From the NCBI GenBank assembly GCA_002405835.1, contig DHMO01000051.1, forward strand, positions 68,376 through 132,375: 64,000 nucleotides of DNA, read 5' to 3'. Position 1 is the stretch's first letter. The number at the start of each line of letters is the position of its first letter. This document shows positions 9,615 through 18,470 of this stretch, one piece after another. Position numbers and translations under genes: made by a program. The stretch comes from Lentisphaeria bacterium UBA4640 (lineage in GTDB: Bacteria > Verrucomicrobiota > Lentisphaeria > Victivallales > UBA1829). The notes under the pieces are model-generated. The model was not told where the DNA came from, did not search any database, and worked only from the letters and a program-made list of their open reading frames with translations.

Positions 9615-10387
9615 AAACTGCAACCGCGTTTCTTGTTTTTGGAGTCCTGTTTTCCGTTTTTGCCCGTGACCGCTATCCGGAACGGCGGATGCCGCGCGGG
9701 GAACGCCGCGCCCGCTTCGAACAGCCCGCCATTCCCCAGAGCCTTCTGAGCTCGGAGCGCGGGGAGTTCAAGGGAATGCGCTATCGCCGCATCGCAATGA
9801 ATATGAACGGAGCCGGAGATCCGCATCTGGTTCTTGTTCTGCATGGGCGGAGCGGTTCGGGCGATGATAACACGCGTCAGCTTTCCTCGCCCGCCATTCT
9901 TTCACTTGTGGAGTATCTGCAGAGCACGGGAACGAAATGTGTGGTTCTGATTCCGCAATGTCCGCAGAACCGCGACTGGCTCCGCGGCGGCGCGGATTCC
10001 ATGCTTGATCATGCGGCGGAACTGGTGAAAAAAGAGGCGCGCGAATCCGGAATCTCTTCCGGGCGCACCTATGTGACGGGTGTTTCAATGGGAGGCGGCG
10101 CGTGCTATGCGATCATGGCGGCGCATCCCGGATTGTTTTCCGGAGCCGTGGTGGCAAGTTCCAGCGGCCGTCCCGGAACGGTGCTGCCCCGCGGACGTTT
10201 CTTCATCATTCACGGGGAAAACGACCGGCTGATTCCTTTGGCGAAGGCGGAGCAGATGGCGCAGATGCTCGCATCCGTGCGCGAGAACAAGGTGGAATTC
10301 GTTTCGCTCCCCGGCAAGGGACACATCGACGGCGCGCAGACTGCTTATACGGCGGAATGCTGGAACTGGCTGTTCGGCGGACGGTGA
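9611..10387 (+). CDS. Secreted alpha/beta-hydrolase (esterase, PHB depolymerase-like)
   Basis: 258 aa with an N-terminal signal sequence (MKTATAFLVFGVLFSVFA). The fold is that of small extracellular esterases and feruloyl/PHB-depolymerase-like enzymes: LHGRSGSGDDN oxyanion region, nucleophile elbow GVSMGG (Ser159), acid HGENDRLIP and histidine KGHID. The substrate cannot be read from sequence. It overlaps the kinase stop by 4 nt (ATGA), so it is the third gene of the sigma/kinase operon and a likely target or partner of that pathway. Its stop abuts the stop of the convergent gene with no base between them. Confidence 0.85.
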   Translation: MKTATAFLVFGVLFSVFARDRYPERRMPRGERRARFEQPAIPQSLLSSERGEFKGMRYRRIAMNMNGAGDPHLVLVLHGRSGSGDDNTRQLSSPAILSLVEYLQSTGTKCVVLIPQCPQNRDWLRGGADSMLDHAAELVKKEARESGISSGRTYVTGVSMGGGACYAIMAAHPGLFSGAVVASSSGRPGTVLPRGRFFIIHGENDRLIPLAKAEQMAQMLASVRENKVEFVSLPGKGHIDGAQTAYTAECWNWLFGGR

Positions 10388-12466
10388 TTATTTCATCCGT
10401 CCGAACATGTTGCCGTACTTGCGGGAATTCAGCGATTCAACAAATGACGAAACCTTCGTGAGCGTGCTGCACGGGTCCGTGGTCGGGTCCATGCAGTCTC
10501 CGTCGAGCGTGAGAAGCGGAAGACCGACTTCATCCAGCTCTTCGCGGAGATGCTTGGCAAAACAGCTGTCGGAGAGCGAACAGCGTCCGAATCCGTGGTT
10601 GTAGAGAACACAGCCGTTGAATTTCGCCTTCTGCGCGGTTTCGACAATGTAGCGGACGCGCAGGCGCGGATCAAGGTAGCCGACGGTCAGCAGTTTGCGG
10701 GCGAGCGAACGGTACGGATCATCCGGATTGAGCAGATCCCAGTTCACAAAGTTGACCTCTTCAAAGACGATCGGCGCATTGCAGGTCGTTTCGATGTAGT
10801 CCAGAACCTTCGTGTCGTAGAACGGCGGAAGATGAAGCCACAGCAGACGGTGCGTGTCGTCGATGGAATAATGTTTTTCCGCCCACTCTTTCTTGCGCAG
10901 GAGCTCTTCGTGGAACTGGCGCTGAATGTCGACCATCTCCTGTTTGCCCCAGAGCTGCGAGAAGAGAATGGCGCTGTAGACGCCTTCGGTTCCGCGGATC
11001 AGCGGCGGACTCGTCCAGCGGAGTTCATTGCACTGTCTGGAGAGCACGGCTGCCTGGTTCGAAAGCTCGCAGGCCTCGGCGAGACGCGCCGGATCCATCT
11101 TGAGCCCCATCGCCTTTTCCATCAGATAAACGGCTTCCTGAAGTCCCTCCGCGATCTGGTCGACGGAGTTCGGATCGTTCGCGTCGACTGGTGTGTGGAG
11201 CGAGTAAAAACGGTCGGAGAATTTATACTGGCGCGCGAGATCCTGGAAGATCCGTTCGCCCTGCTGGCAGGGCTGCGAGGTTGAAACTCCGAACGTCGGC
11301 GGCGGCAGTTCCGAGCCTTCAAGGACGCGGAGGAACGAGCAGGTTTCACCGGCAAAGCCCTTGTAGGCGGCAATGTCGAGCGCTTTTTTTGTACGTTTGG
11401 AGTTACGGGCGAAGAGAGCGGCGTAGGTCTCAAGCGTCAGCATTTTGACGCCGAGCGCGTTCAGGATTTCAGTCGGGAAGAAGAGATTGCGCCAGACCAT
11501 CGGGCCGCCTTTGCGCTTCGAGAAAAATTCGCGGCGCGTGTTGTTGGCGCGCATGGCGACGGATTTCATCGGAGTCGGCTCGTACTGGATTTTATCCATG
11601 TTGAGATTGCCCTTGAGCTGGGTGTAGCGGCGGGCGATGCAGGCTGCGCCGAGCGCGCCCATGACCTGATGATGTTCCGGAATGATGATTTTGTTCCCGG
11701 TGATCTCTTCGAGATAATGGGCAACGGCGCGGTTCGAGGCGACTCCGCCCTGGAATACAATGTCGCCTTTGTAGTTGAAGAGAAGCTGGCCGACGCCGGA
11801 GATGATGGTTCGCGCCTGGGCGCGGCATGCGCCGCCGACGACCTGACCGAGCGGCATGCGGTTCTTGAATTTGTTGATCGAGGTCGCGCTGAGCACGGCG
11901 CAGACGGAGGAAAACTCCAGCTCCGAGCTGTAGTCCGCCTTGTCCGCCATCTCTTCAACGGGGATTCCGAGCTTGAGGGCGACGCTGTCAAGGAAAGCTC
12001 CGGTTCCGGCGGCGCAGATGCCGCTCATCTTCGAGGTCCACATGCCCATCTTTTCGTTGTAGATCATCGCCTTGCTGTCCTGTCCGCCGACGTCGAGAAT
12101 CGCTTTGACATGCGGGTGGAAGTGGAGGGCGCCTGCAACATGAGCGGAGACTTCACTGACCTGGAAATCGTAGTTGATGAAGCGTTTCATGCCATCGACG
12201 ATCTGACTGCCCGTGACAACGGTGCAGCGGATATCGTCCATGGAGATGCCGGCTTCCGCGAGAAAAGCATCCACGGTCTTTTTGAGTGCGCCGAGGTTGC
12301 AGTGTCCGCATGCGGAGCATTTGCTGATGCATGTCACACGCGCCGACTCCACCGGTTTTGTGCGCTGATAGGTCGAATGTTCAACTTTTCCGTCCTCGCT
12401 CATGAGGACTGCCTTGAAGGTCGTGGAACCGATATCGATTCCCAGATAGTGTTTCTGCTCTGCCAT
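10388..12466 (-). CDS. Fused 2-hydroxyacyl-CoA dehydratase activase and HgdB-like subunit
   Basis: 692 aa in two parts. The N-terminal ~300 residues are a BadF/HgdC-type ATPase: LGIDIGSTTFKA phosphate loop, VTGSQIV, LDVGGQDSK, CAAGTGAFLDS and the Cys residues that carry the dimer's 4Fe-4S cluster. The C-terminal ~350 residues resemble HgdB-type dehydratase subunits, ending with the family pattern TLDGDCMDPTTDPCST and several Cys (GRCSLSDSC). In the classical system the activase passes one electron to the dehydratase at the cost of ATP; fused proteins of this kind are mostly uncharacterised. MAEQKH at 12466 is chosen over a start 8 codons upstream because AAGGA lies before it. Oxygen-sensitive chemistry fits an anaerobe. 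Confidence 0.85.
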   Translation of the reverse strand: MAEQKHYLGIDIGSTTFKAVLMSEDGKVEHSTYQRTKPVESARVTCISKCSACGHCNLGALKKTVDAFLAEAGISMDDIRCTVVTGSQIVDGMKRFINYDFQVSEVSAHVAGALHFHPHVKAILDVGGQDSKAMIYNEKMGMWTSKMSGICAAGTGAFLDSVALKLGIPVEEMADKADYSSELEFSSVCAVLSATSINKFKNRMPLGQVVGGACRAQARTIISGVGQLLFNYKGDIVFQGGVASNRAVAHYLEEITGNKIIIPEHHQVMGALGAACIARRYTQLKGNLNMDKIQYEPTPMKSVAMRANNTRREFFSKRKGGPMVWRNLFFPTEILNALGVKMLTLETYAALFARNSKRTKKALDIAAYKGFAGETCSFLRVLEGSELPPPTFGVSTSQPCQQGERIFQDLARQYKFSDRFYSLHTPVDANDPNSVDQIAEGLQEAVYLMEKAMGLKMDPARLAEACELSNQAAVLSRQCNELRWTSPPLIRGTEGVYSAILFSQLWGKQEMVDIQRQFHEELLRKKEWAEKHYSIDDTHRLLWLHLPPFYDTKVLDYIETTCNAPIVFEEVNFVNWDLLNPDDPYRSLARKLLTVGYLDPRLRVRYIVETAQKAKFNGCVLYNHGFGRCSLSDSCFAKHLREELDEVGLPLLTLDGDCMDPTTDPCSTLTKVSSFVESLNSRKYGNMFGRMK

Positions 12467-12560
12467 AAATCCTTGTCCTGAAACTCTCAAATTTTCCTTT
12501 TAAGAATATATCTCAAAAAAAGAAAAAGTCAACCCGTTTTTCCCGAATATTTAATAGTTT

Positions 12561-13385
12561 TTAACCTTTGCGGAAAAATTCAGCGAGCTGCTGGAACTGT
12601 TCAACGGTGACCCGCTCCGCACGGATGTCTTCGGGAAGCCCGGCTTTTGCGTATGCGGCTTCCACGTTTTCGCGTCCGAACACGGATGCGAGCTGTTTGA
12701 TCATCTTTTTGCGGCGCTGCGAAAATCCGAGGCGGACAACCTGCGAGACAAGCAGACGGAATTCCCGCGACGGCATATCCGGACGCTTTTTCATGCGCAG
12801 GACGCAGGAATCCACTTCCGGTTTCGGGTGGAACAGCTGGGGCGGAACCATGCGCAGCGGCGTGACTTCGTAAGCGGTCTGCGCGCGGACGGAAAGGGCT
12901 CCGTATTCTTCGTCGCCAGCTTTTGCGGCCAGGCGGAGCGCAACCTCTTTCTGAAGCATAATGATCATCTCTTCCGGCGGAGTTTCCACATCGAGCAGTT
13001 TTGCAACGACCACGGTTCCGGCGGAATAGGGAAGGTTGGAGACGAGACGGAACGGGACGCCGTAGCCGTAGAGCTTGCTGAAATCGACTTTGCAGGCGTC
13101 TCCCTCGACGAGACGGAGTCCTTTGGGCACGAGTACAGAACGGAGCCATTCGCAGATGCGGTGGTCGAATTCGACGGCGGTCACTTCCGCGCCGAGGTCA
13201 AGCATCCGCTGGGTGAGCGCGCCGAATCCGGGACCGACTTCAACGATTTTTTCGCCTTTCGCCGCTCCGGCCTCTTTGACGATCCAGTCAAGAAAGTTTT
13301 CATCGACAAGAAAGTTCTGTCCGAGTTTGCGGCTTGGTTCGAGTCCGATTGCGGCGAGCAGGGAGGTAAGTTCATTTTTTTTCAT
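12561..13385 (-). CDS. rsmA: 16S rRNA (adenine1518/1519-N6)-dimethyltransferase RsmA (KsgA)
   Basis: 274 aa. Dimethylates two adenines in helix 45 of 16S rRNA during 30S maturation. Seen: LGQNFLVDENFLDWIV, SAM loop EVGPGFGALTQ, catalytic NLPY (NLPYSAGTVVV), and the C-terminal helical domain. The frame stays open upstream for 78 codons, but that stretch is the shadow of the FmdB gene; ATG at 13385 has GAGG upstream and gives normal length. It follows the zinc-ribbon gene by 7 nt on the same strand. Confidence 0.95.
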   Translation of the reverse strand: MKKNELTSLLAAIGLEPSRKLGQNFLVDENFLDWIVKEAGAAKGEKIVEVGPGFGALTQRMLDLGAEVTAVEFDHRICEWLRSVLVPKGLRLVEGDACKVDFSKLYGYGVPFRLVSNLPYSAGTVVVAKLLDVETPPEEMIIMLQKEVALRLAAKAGDEEYGALSVRAQTAYEVTPLRMVPPQLFHPKPEVDSCVLRMKKRPDMPSREFRLLVSQVVRLGFSQRRKKMIKQLASVFGRENVEAAYAKAGLPEDIRAERVTVEQFQQLAEFFRKG

Positions 13386-13392
13386 ACCGGCC

Positions 13393-13629
13393 TCAGTGAT
13401 GATGTCCGCATCCGGCGTGTCCGCACCCGCACCCGCCGCTCTGAGCGGATGAGCAGAATGCCTGGGAGGGACAGCCTTCCTGTTTGACGGAGGCGGCGAA
13501 CTTGGAAAGTTTTTTTGCAACTTCCACTTTTTCGCCGCACGCCGGACATGCGGGTCTTGCGGAGGCGTTGGGGACGAGCGTTTCAAAGTTCTTCCCGCAT
13601 TTCTTGCAGACGTATTCAAAAATGGGCAT
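13393..13629 (-). CDS. FmdB-type zinc ribbon protein
   Basis: 78 aa. Begins MPIFEYVCKKCGKNFE, the hallmark of the FmdB/CxxC_CXXC_SSSS family, with zinc Cys8/11 and Cys28/31. The tail is unusually rich in Cys, Gly and His (Cys53, 59, 67, 69, 74 and a terminal HHH), suggesting extra metal binding. AAGGAG lies before the ATG at 13629. Proposed roles for the family (regulation, assembly factor) are not proven. First gene of a unit with rsmA. Confidence 0.88.
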   Translation of the reverse strand: MPIFEYVCKKCGKNFETLVPNASARPACPACGEKVEVAKKLSKFAASVKQEGCPSQAFCSSAQSGGCGCGHAGCGHHH

Positions 13630-13705
13630 GATTGATCTCCTTATATTATTCCGAGGTAATTTACACCCGTTTTCTGAATCTTGCAAGCGTCTCCGCAGAG
13701 TTTCT

Positions 13706-14056
13706 TTACCAGTCTCTGTGCCGCGGCGCGGGAGCCGGCGGCGGAGGCTGCGGACGGCGGAAGTCATCGCGCGGAGCTGGTCTTGGCGGTTCGGGGCTCG
13801 GAGGCGGAACCGGACGCGGAGCGGGTCTTGGCGGTTCGGGTCTCGGAGGCGGAACCGGGCGCGGAGCTGGCGCCGGTCTCGGCGGCGGGGGGGGATTCGG
13901 ACTTGTGGCGGTCTTTACGAGATTGACGATATCCGCAGCCAGCCGTACCCCGTTATTGCGATCATCTTTTGGCGGACGCGGTCCCTGGGCATATGCGGTT
14001 CCGGCGGAGAGCAATGCCGCCGCGGCGATTCCGAAGAGAACGGTTTTAGCATTCAT
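13706..14056 (-). CDS. Secreted proline-rich low-complexity protein
   Basis: 116 aa, not assignable to a family. Signal peptide MNAKTVLFGIAAAALLSAG with AYA cleavage site, a short region (DIVNLVKTATS), then about 65 residues almost wholly Pro, Arg, Ala and Glu in the style PPPRPEPPRPAPRPV. AGGAGG before the ATG at 14056 supports translation. The basic polyproline segment could be an extended envelope spacer; this is inference from composition only. Confidence 0.78.
   Translation of the reverse strand: MNAKTVLFGIAAAALLSAGTAYAQGPRPPKDDRNNGVRLAADIVNLVKTATSPNPPPPPRPAPAPRPVPPPRPEPPRPAPRPVPPPSPEPPRPAPRDDFRRPQPPPPAPAPRHRDW
13771..13860 (-). repeat. 45-bp tandem repeat in the proline-rich gene
   Basis: Two near-identical 45-bp units (13771-13815 and 13816-13860) differ at only a few positions, and a partial third unit starts at 13861. 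Each encodes 15 residues of Pro-Arg-rich sequence. Unlike the KNG array, these look recently duplicated. Confidence 0.8.
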
Positions 14057-14159
14057 AATCAGTTCCTCCTGTGTTGGTTTCTGTGCATAGAAACGCCGGG
14101 GAAAAGATTTTATTGTGCGGAGAAATGGATTTTTCTTAAAAAATGAGGCTAAATGAGTG

Positions 14160-14243
14160 TGGTGCCCGGAGCGGGACTCGAACCCGCACGGATTACCCGA
14201 CAGATTTTAAGTCTGTTGCGTCTACCGATTCCGCCATCCGGGC
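14160..14243 (-). tRNA. tRNA-Leu (UAA)
   Basis: 84 nt including encoded CCA. Acceptor GCCCGGA/TCCGGGC, anticodon stem ACAGA/TCTGT around the loop CTTAAAA (anticodon TAA), a long variable arm (class II) and the T-arm GCGGGTTCGAGTCCCGC. A TATAGT -10 box lies upstream on the minus strand, with a small CCCTC/GAGGG hairpin between it and the mature 5' end. Confidence 0.95.
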
Positions 14244-14316
14244 ATAGTCCCTCGAAAAGAGGGAACTATACTATAGCGCAATTTTCCTATCTTTCAAGAG
14301 ACCGGAAAAAGTTTTT

Positions 14317-16032
14317 TCAATCCGAACACGGACGCGCATCCACCAGCTGAAGCTGACGGCGGCGCTCTCCATAGTATTCGTTGATCTGCGGAACCGCTAC
14401 AACATCCCATGTCGTATGCGGATCCAGAATCATGTTGAAGGCAATGAAGTCCGTCGTGTCGCCGCTGCTGTCACGCAGAATTCCTTTCGTATGACCCGCT
14501 TTGATCGGGAACGTGCGGATCACTTCCACATGATTCAAGCGGTAGCACGGCTGCGGATTCCCATGACCAAACGGTCCAAGTTTGTCGTAATACGAGAAAA
14601 AGTCGGGACCGAGGTCGCCCAAGTTTACCGTGCCGTCGTAGGAGACGCTGTCAATCAAGTCTTCCGGCGTGATTTCCGAACGGACCGTTTCTTCAAAGAC
14701 ACGGCTGAATTCGGGGATGTCTTCCTTGCGGAGTCCGAGACCGACCGCCATCGGGTGACCGCCGTAGCGCGTCAGAAGGTGCGAGCATTTCGAGAGAACC
14801 TTGATCAGATTCAAGCCTCCGATGCTGCGTCCGGAGCCATGCGCTTCATCGCCCTGGATCGTAAGGACAATCGCCGGACGGTTGTAGTCACGTGCGAAAC
14901 GGGAGGCCACAATGCCGATGACTCCCTGGTGCCAGCCGTCTCCGGCGGCGATGATTGAATAGCTGCTGGAGAAATCCGGGGCGGATTCCACATAGTGTTT
15001 CGCCTCGTTGAAAATTTCCTGCTCTTTCGTCTGGCGCTTCTGGTTGAAACCTTCGAGCATATCCGCGTAGTGATAGGCGTCGACGATTTTCGAGGCGGTC
15101 AGGAGCTGGAGCGCGGAAATCGCGTTGCCGAGACGTCCGGCCGCGTTGATGCGCGGTGCAAGTTTGAAGGTGATGTCCGACGGCTTGATCGAATTGCTGG
15201 AGATGCGGGCAACTTCGATCAGGGCGCGCACGCCGGGACGGAGCTGGCGTTTCAGCATTTCCATGCCGTGCTTGACGAGAATCCGGTTTTCGCCGAGCAG
15301 CGGGACGATGTCCGCAACGGTTCCAAGCGCCACGTAATCAAGGACTTCCTTGAGTTCGGTCATGTAACCGCCGAGGTTGTGCTCGCGTCCGTATTTCAGG
15401 AATGCGTGTCCGAGTTTGAACGCAACGCCGACGCCGGAGAGGTTGTGCATATCCGCGAGTTCGGGATGGATCTTCGGATTGATGTTTGCAACCGCCTTCG
15501 GAAGCGTGTCGCCGGGCTCGTGGTGGTCGGTGATGATCACATCGATTCCGCGCCGCGCGGCGTCTTCGACGGCTTCACAGCTGTTGATGCCGCAGTCGAC
15601 GGTCACGAGGACGCCGCAGGTTCCGCCTGCGCCCTCGAGCGCTTTTGCAAGAGATTCGGGCGTGAAGCCGTAACCGTCGTCGAAGCGGTGCGGGAGAAAA
15701 TTCGTCACAATCGCGCCGTTGCGCTCCAGAATCCAGGAGAGAAGCGCCGTGGCGGTGATGCCGTCGGTGTCATAATCTCCATGAATGAGGATGTGCTCGC
15801 GGTCAACGATCGCCTGCCAGAGGCGTTTGACGGCTGTCTCCATTCCGGGAAAGCGGAAGGGGTCGCTTAAATCGGAAAGGGCGGCGTTGAAATACATATC
15901 AACGTGTCCCGGCACGATGTCCCGTGCGGCAAGATACATTGCGATCGCACGCGGCAGCGCTTTTCCTTTTATCAGTTCACCTGTCAGAGTTTCTTTGCCA
16001 TCAGACGCACAAGTCCATAGTTTGGTACCCAT
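14317..16032 (-). CDS. recJ: Single-stranded-DNA-specific exonuclease RecJ
   Basis: 571 aa. 5'-3' ssDNA exonuclease of recombination and mismatch repair. Seen: DHH motif I (HGDYDTDGITATALL), VTVDCGINS, DHHEPGD, and the DHHA1 region with GSGRSIGG. ATG at 16032 (MGTKLW) is preceded by AAAGG; an upstream ATG 11 codons earlier would add a run of Lys codons that is more likely leader sequence. Single gene with its own promoter. Confidence 0.93.
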   Translation of the reverse strand: MGTKLWTCASDGKETLTGELIKGKALPRAIAMYLAARDIVPGHVDMYFNAALSDLSDPFRFPGMETAVKRLWQAIVDREHILIHGDYDTDGITATALLSWILERNGAIVTNFLPHRFDDGYGFTPESLAKALEGAGGTCGVLVTVDCGINSCEAVEDAARRGIDVIITDHHEPGDTLPKAVANINPKIHPELADMHNLSGVGVAFKLGHAFLKYGREHNLGGYMTELKEVLDYVALGTVADIVPLLGENRILVKHGMEMLKRQLRPGVRALIEVARISSNSIKPSDITFKLAPRINAAGRLGNAISALQLLTASKIVDAYHYADMLEGFNQKRQTKEQEIFNEAKHYVESAPDFSSSYSIIAAGDGWHQGVIGIVASRFARDYNRPAIVLTIQGDEAHGSGRSIGGLNLIKVLSKCSHLLTRYGGHPMAVGLGLRKEDIPEFSRVFEETVRSEITPEDLIDSVSYDGTVNLGDLGPDFFSYYDKLGPFGHGNPQPCYRLNHVEVIRTFPIKAGHTKGILRDSSGDTTDFIAFNMILDPHTTWDVVAVPQINEYYGERRRQLQLVDARPCSD

Positions 16033-16203
16033 TTTGCCTTTCTTCTTTTTCTTTTTGCAACACACTGCAATATACTATGGAAAGTGCTAAACATCAAATC
16101 CATTCTTGAAAAATACGGAAAATATTTTTTCCGCGTGCGGCAAAATGAGGCGGCGTGTCAGGCGGGGCGTTCGCGGAGTTCGTAAATTTTCATGAAAAAA
16201 GAG

Positions 16204-16234
16204 GCGTCTCAAAAGCGGAGAGCTTTTGAGACGC
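16204..16234 (-). terminator. Rho-independent terminator of the ABM gene
   Basis: Perfect 13-bp inverted repeat (GCGTCTCAAAAGC / GCTTTTGAGACGC) with a 5-nt loop, followed on the minus strand by CTCTTTTTTC. Confidence 0.93.
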
Positions 16235-16250
16235 GGATCTGAGAAAGTTC

Positions 16251-16532
16251 TCAGAGCATGATTTTGTGCATGGCGAGCGGGGCTGCGACAAGCGGCTCGA
16301 TCGCGGCTGCAAACTCTTTGAAGTGCGGCTGGGCAAGATGAGCATCCAGCGCGTCGTCGTTCTCCCAGCGTTCCTGGAAGATGAAGACGTCGGGATTCAG
16401 CGCATCCTGGTCGCACTGATAGCTGACGTTGCCTTTGTCCGCTTTCGAGGCGCTGACGATGGCGGGAATGAGTTTTTTGAAGTTTTCTGCTTCACCCTTT
16501 TTCAGGGACGCAATGGCGATAATCTGAAACAT
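16251..16532 (-). CDS. ABM-domain (YgiN-like) monooxygenase family protein
   Basis: 93 aa, the usual size of antibiotic-biosynthesis-monooxygenase domain proteins, which are dimeric ferredoxin-like folds. Typical features: N-terminal strand MFQIIAIASLKKGEAENF, FIFQERWENDDALDAHLAQPHFKEF and the C-terminal strand. The substrate is unknown; relatives oxidise quinols or cope with reactive compounds. AGAGGTG precedes the ATG. Monocistronic, with its own terminator. Confidence 0.85.
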   Translation of the reverse strand: MFQIIAIASLKKGEAENFKKLIPAIVSASKADKGNVSYQCDQDALNPDVFIFQERWENDDALDAHLAQPHFKEFAAAIEPLVAAPLAMHKIML

Positions 16533-16598
16533 GTTACACCTCTTTCGGTTGAATAAAGGGAAGATACACCGTAAAGCGTAAATTTCAAGAGACGTTTT

Positions 16599-18449
16599 TC
16601 AAATTTCTCTGCGCCGTTTGCCGAGGAGGAAGACGTCCTGAACCTGCGACGGCGTGCGTGCTTTGTGCCAGCGGGGCTCGAAGCCGCGTCCCTGAATCGT
16701 CTGGGCGATTGCGGCCAGCGCGCGCAGGTGGAAGTTGCGGCGGTCGGGGCTGGCGAACAGGAAGATGACCGCGTGGACCTGTTTTGCTTCCGGGGTGAAC
16801 TCGACCCCTTCCGCGCACTTCACGAGCATCATGCGGAACTGGGAGTGTCCTTCGACCGTCAGGTGCGGAATTGCGACGAACGGGTTCAGAACAGTGCTGG
16901 ATTCGGATTCGCGGATCAGCAGTTTTTCATCCAGTTCCTTTGCGGGACAGCCGAGCTGGGGCGCCATTTTCTGGGCGACGATGTCGAAGAGTTCGGGCAT
17001 GGTCACCGCGTGTTCGATTACCATGACGGAGGACTCCTCCACGAGTTTGTCGAAATCGTCCTGGACAATGCCGTCGCGGCTGCGCAGAATGTCGCGCAGT
17101 TCCGTTTCGAGTCCGTCCGTGTTGATGCGGCAGTTCGAAATGCGGGCGACGAGGTGCATGAGCGCGTATTCGAGCTGCACTTTGCGTCCGAAGAGGAAGT
17201 AGAGTACGACGGCGGCGACAATGATTCCGAGTGCGATCTGCACTGCGCCGATGCCCATTTGGATAATCAGAATGAGGAAGGCGATGATACTGATGAGCGG
17301 GAGAACCGGGTAGAGCGGCATCCGGAAGGTCGGACGGTAGTTCTGGATTCCGCTTTCGCGCAGAATGATGACGGAGATGTTTGTCAGGATGAACGAGAGC
17401 ATGATGACGGTCGAAGCGACGGTGACGAGCCGTTCGAGGTCGAGGAAGAGTGCGGCGGCCATCACAGCTCCCGTCAGGATGAGCGAGGGGAGGGGAAGCT
17501 GTTTGCGTCCGTAGACCCGGCTGAAGAAGGCCGGAATGAGTTTGTCGCGGCTGAGTGCGAACGGGAAACGCGCGGCCGCCATGATTCCGGCGTTTGCGGT
17601 TGTGACGAATGCCATCATCGCTCCGAGCGTGATAATCCAGAATCCGGCCTTTCCGAGACTGGTGCATCCGGCGGCGTCGGAGAGCGGCGTGAGAGAGCCG
17701 GCAAGTTCGTTCCCCGGCACGACGCCGACCGTCACGATGAGCCCGCAGACGTAGATCAATGTAACTGTGATGATGCCGCGAAGCATTCCCGCGGGAATGT
17801 TTCGGACGGGGTTCTTGACTTCCTCCGAAACGCTTGCCACATCGAGCAGTCCGCCGAACGCGACGAAAACGAATGCGGCGAGCGCAATCACTTCGCCGAA
17901 ATTCGCCTTGCCGTCGAGAAAGAACGGCGTGAAGCGCGCCGGGTCGACGGCGGGGGCTCCGCAGACGATGAACGCGCCCATTGCGGCGAGCAGAATGAAC
18001 ACCATGATGTCCTGCGCCCATGCCGCCGCGTTGGTGCCGATCAGGTTGACGAGCAGGAAGAAGATTGTCATTGCGATTCCGCTGGGAATGCGGGGGACGC
18101 CCCAGAGCTGGTAGAGCAGCTCCGCCATACCGAAGATGGCGAAGGAACTTTTGAGCGCGATCGCCGACCAGTTCAGCAGGCCGGAGATGGTTCCGGCGAG
18201 CGGTCCGAGACTGCGTTCGGTGTAGTAGTAGATTCCGCCTGCGAGCGGCATGGCGGTTGCCAGCTCAATTGTCGCCAGCGAACCGAGGCAGGCGAAGATT
18301 CCGGCGAGGAGGTAGCCGAGAATCATCGCGGGTCCCATCTTCTCGAATGCAACGCCGGGCAGAATGAAGATGCCCGAACTGATCATGGCTCCGGTTGCAA
18401 TGCAGAAGATGTCAAGCAGCCCGAGTGTTTTCAGCAGATCTTTGCTCAT
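16599..18449 (-). CDS. APC-family amino-acid permease fused to PTS EIIA domain
   Basis: 616 aa. Residues 1 to about 450 form a 12-helix APC transporter (start GLLDIFCIATGAMISSGIF, with the EVKNPVRNIPAGM motif). Residues about 460-605 form a type-2 PTS EIIA domain: the site NPFVAIPHLTVEG puts the phosphorylatable His at 529, with a second His at 574. Such a domain on a permease should let PTS phosphorylation state set transport activity. The start has AAGGGGG upstream and lies 21 nt after the alkaline phosphatase stop. No PTS sugar permease or EI/HPr gene is in the window. Confidence 0.9.
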   Translation of the reverse strand: MSKDLLKTLGLLDIFCIATGAMISSGIFILPGVAFEKMGPAMILGYLLAGIFACLGSLATIELATAMPLAGGIYYYTERSLGPLAGTISGLLNWSAIALKSSFAIFGMAELLYQLWGVPRIPSGIAMTIFFLLVNLIGTNAAAWAQDIMVFILLAAMGAFIVCGAPAVDPARFTPFFLDGKANFGEVIALAAFVFVAFGGLLDVASVSEEVKNPVRNIPAGMLRGIITVTLIYVCGLIVTVGVVPGNELAGSLTPLSDAAGCTSLGKAGFWIITLGAMMAFVTTANAGIMAAARFPFALSRDKLIPAFFSRVYGRKQLPLPSLILTGAVMAAALFLDLERLVTVASTVIMLSFILTNISVIILRESGIQNYRPTFRMPLYPVLPLISIIAFLILIIQMGIGAVQIALGIIVAAVVLYFLFGRKVQLEYALMHLVARISNCRINTDGLETELRDILRSRDGIVQDDFDKLVEESSVMVIEHAVTMPELFDIVAQKMAPQLGCPAKELDEKLLIRESESSTVLNPFVAIPHLTVEGHSQFRMMLVKCAEGVEFTPEAKQVHAVIFLFASPDRRNFHLRALAAIAQTIQGRGFEPRWHKARTPSQVQDVFLLGKRRREI

Positions 18450-18470
18450 GGTGTCCCCCTTGTCTGCTTC

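Noticed and set aside
10385..10390. Abutting stop codons TGATTA at convergent genes (also at 22306-22311) as a signal
   Set aside because: Two cases of gene ends touching are expected in a dense genome and no hairpin is present; treated as coincidence.
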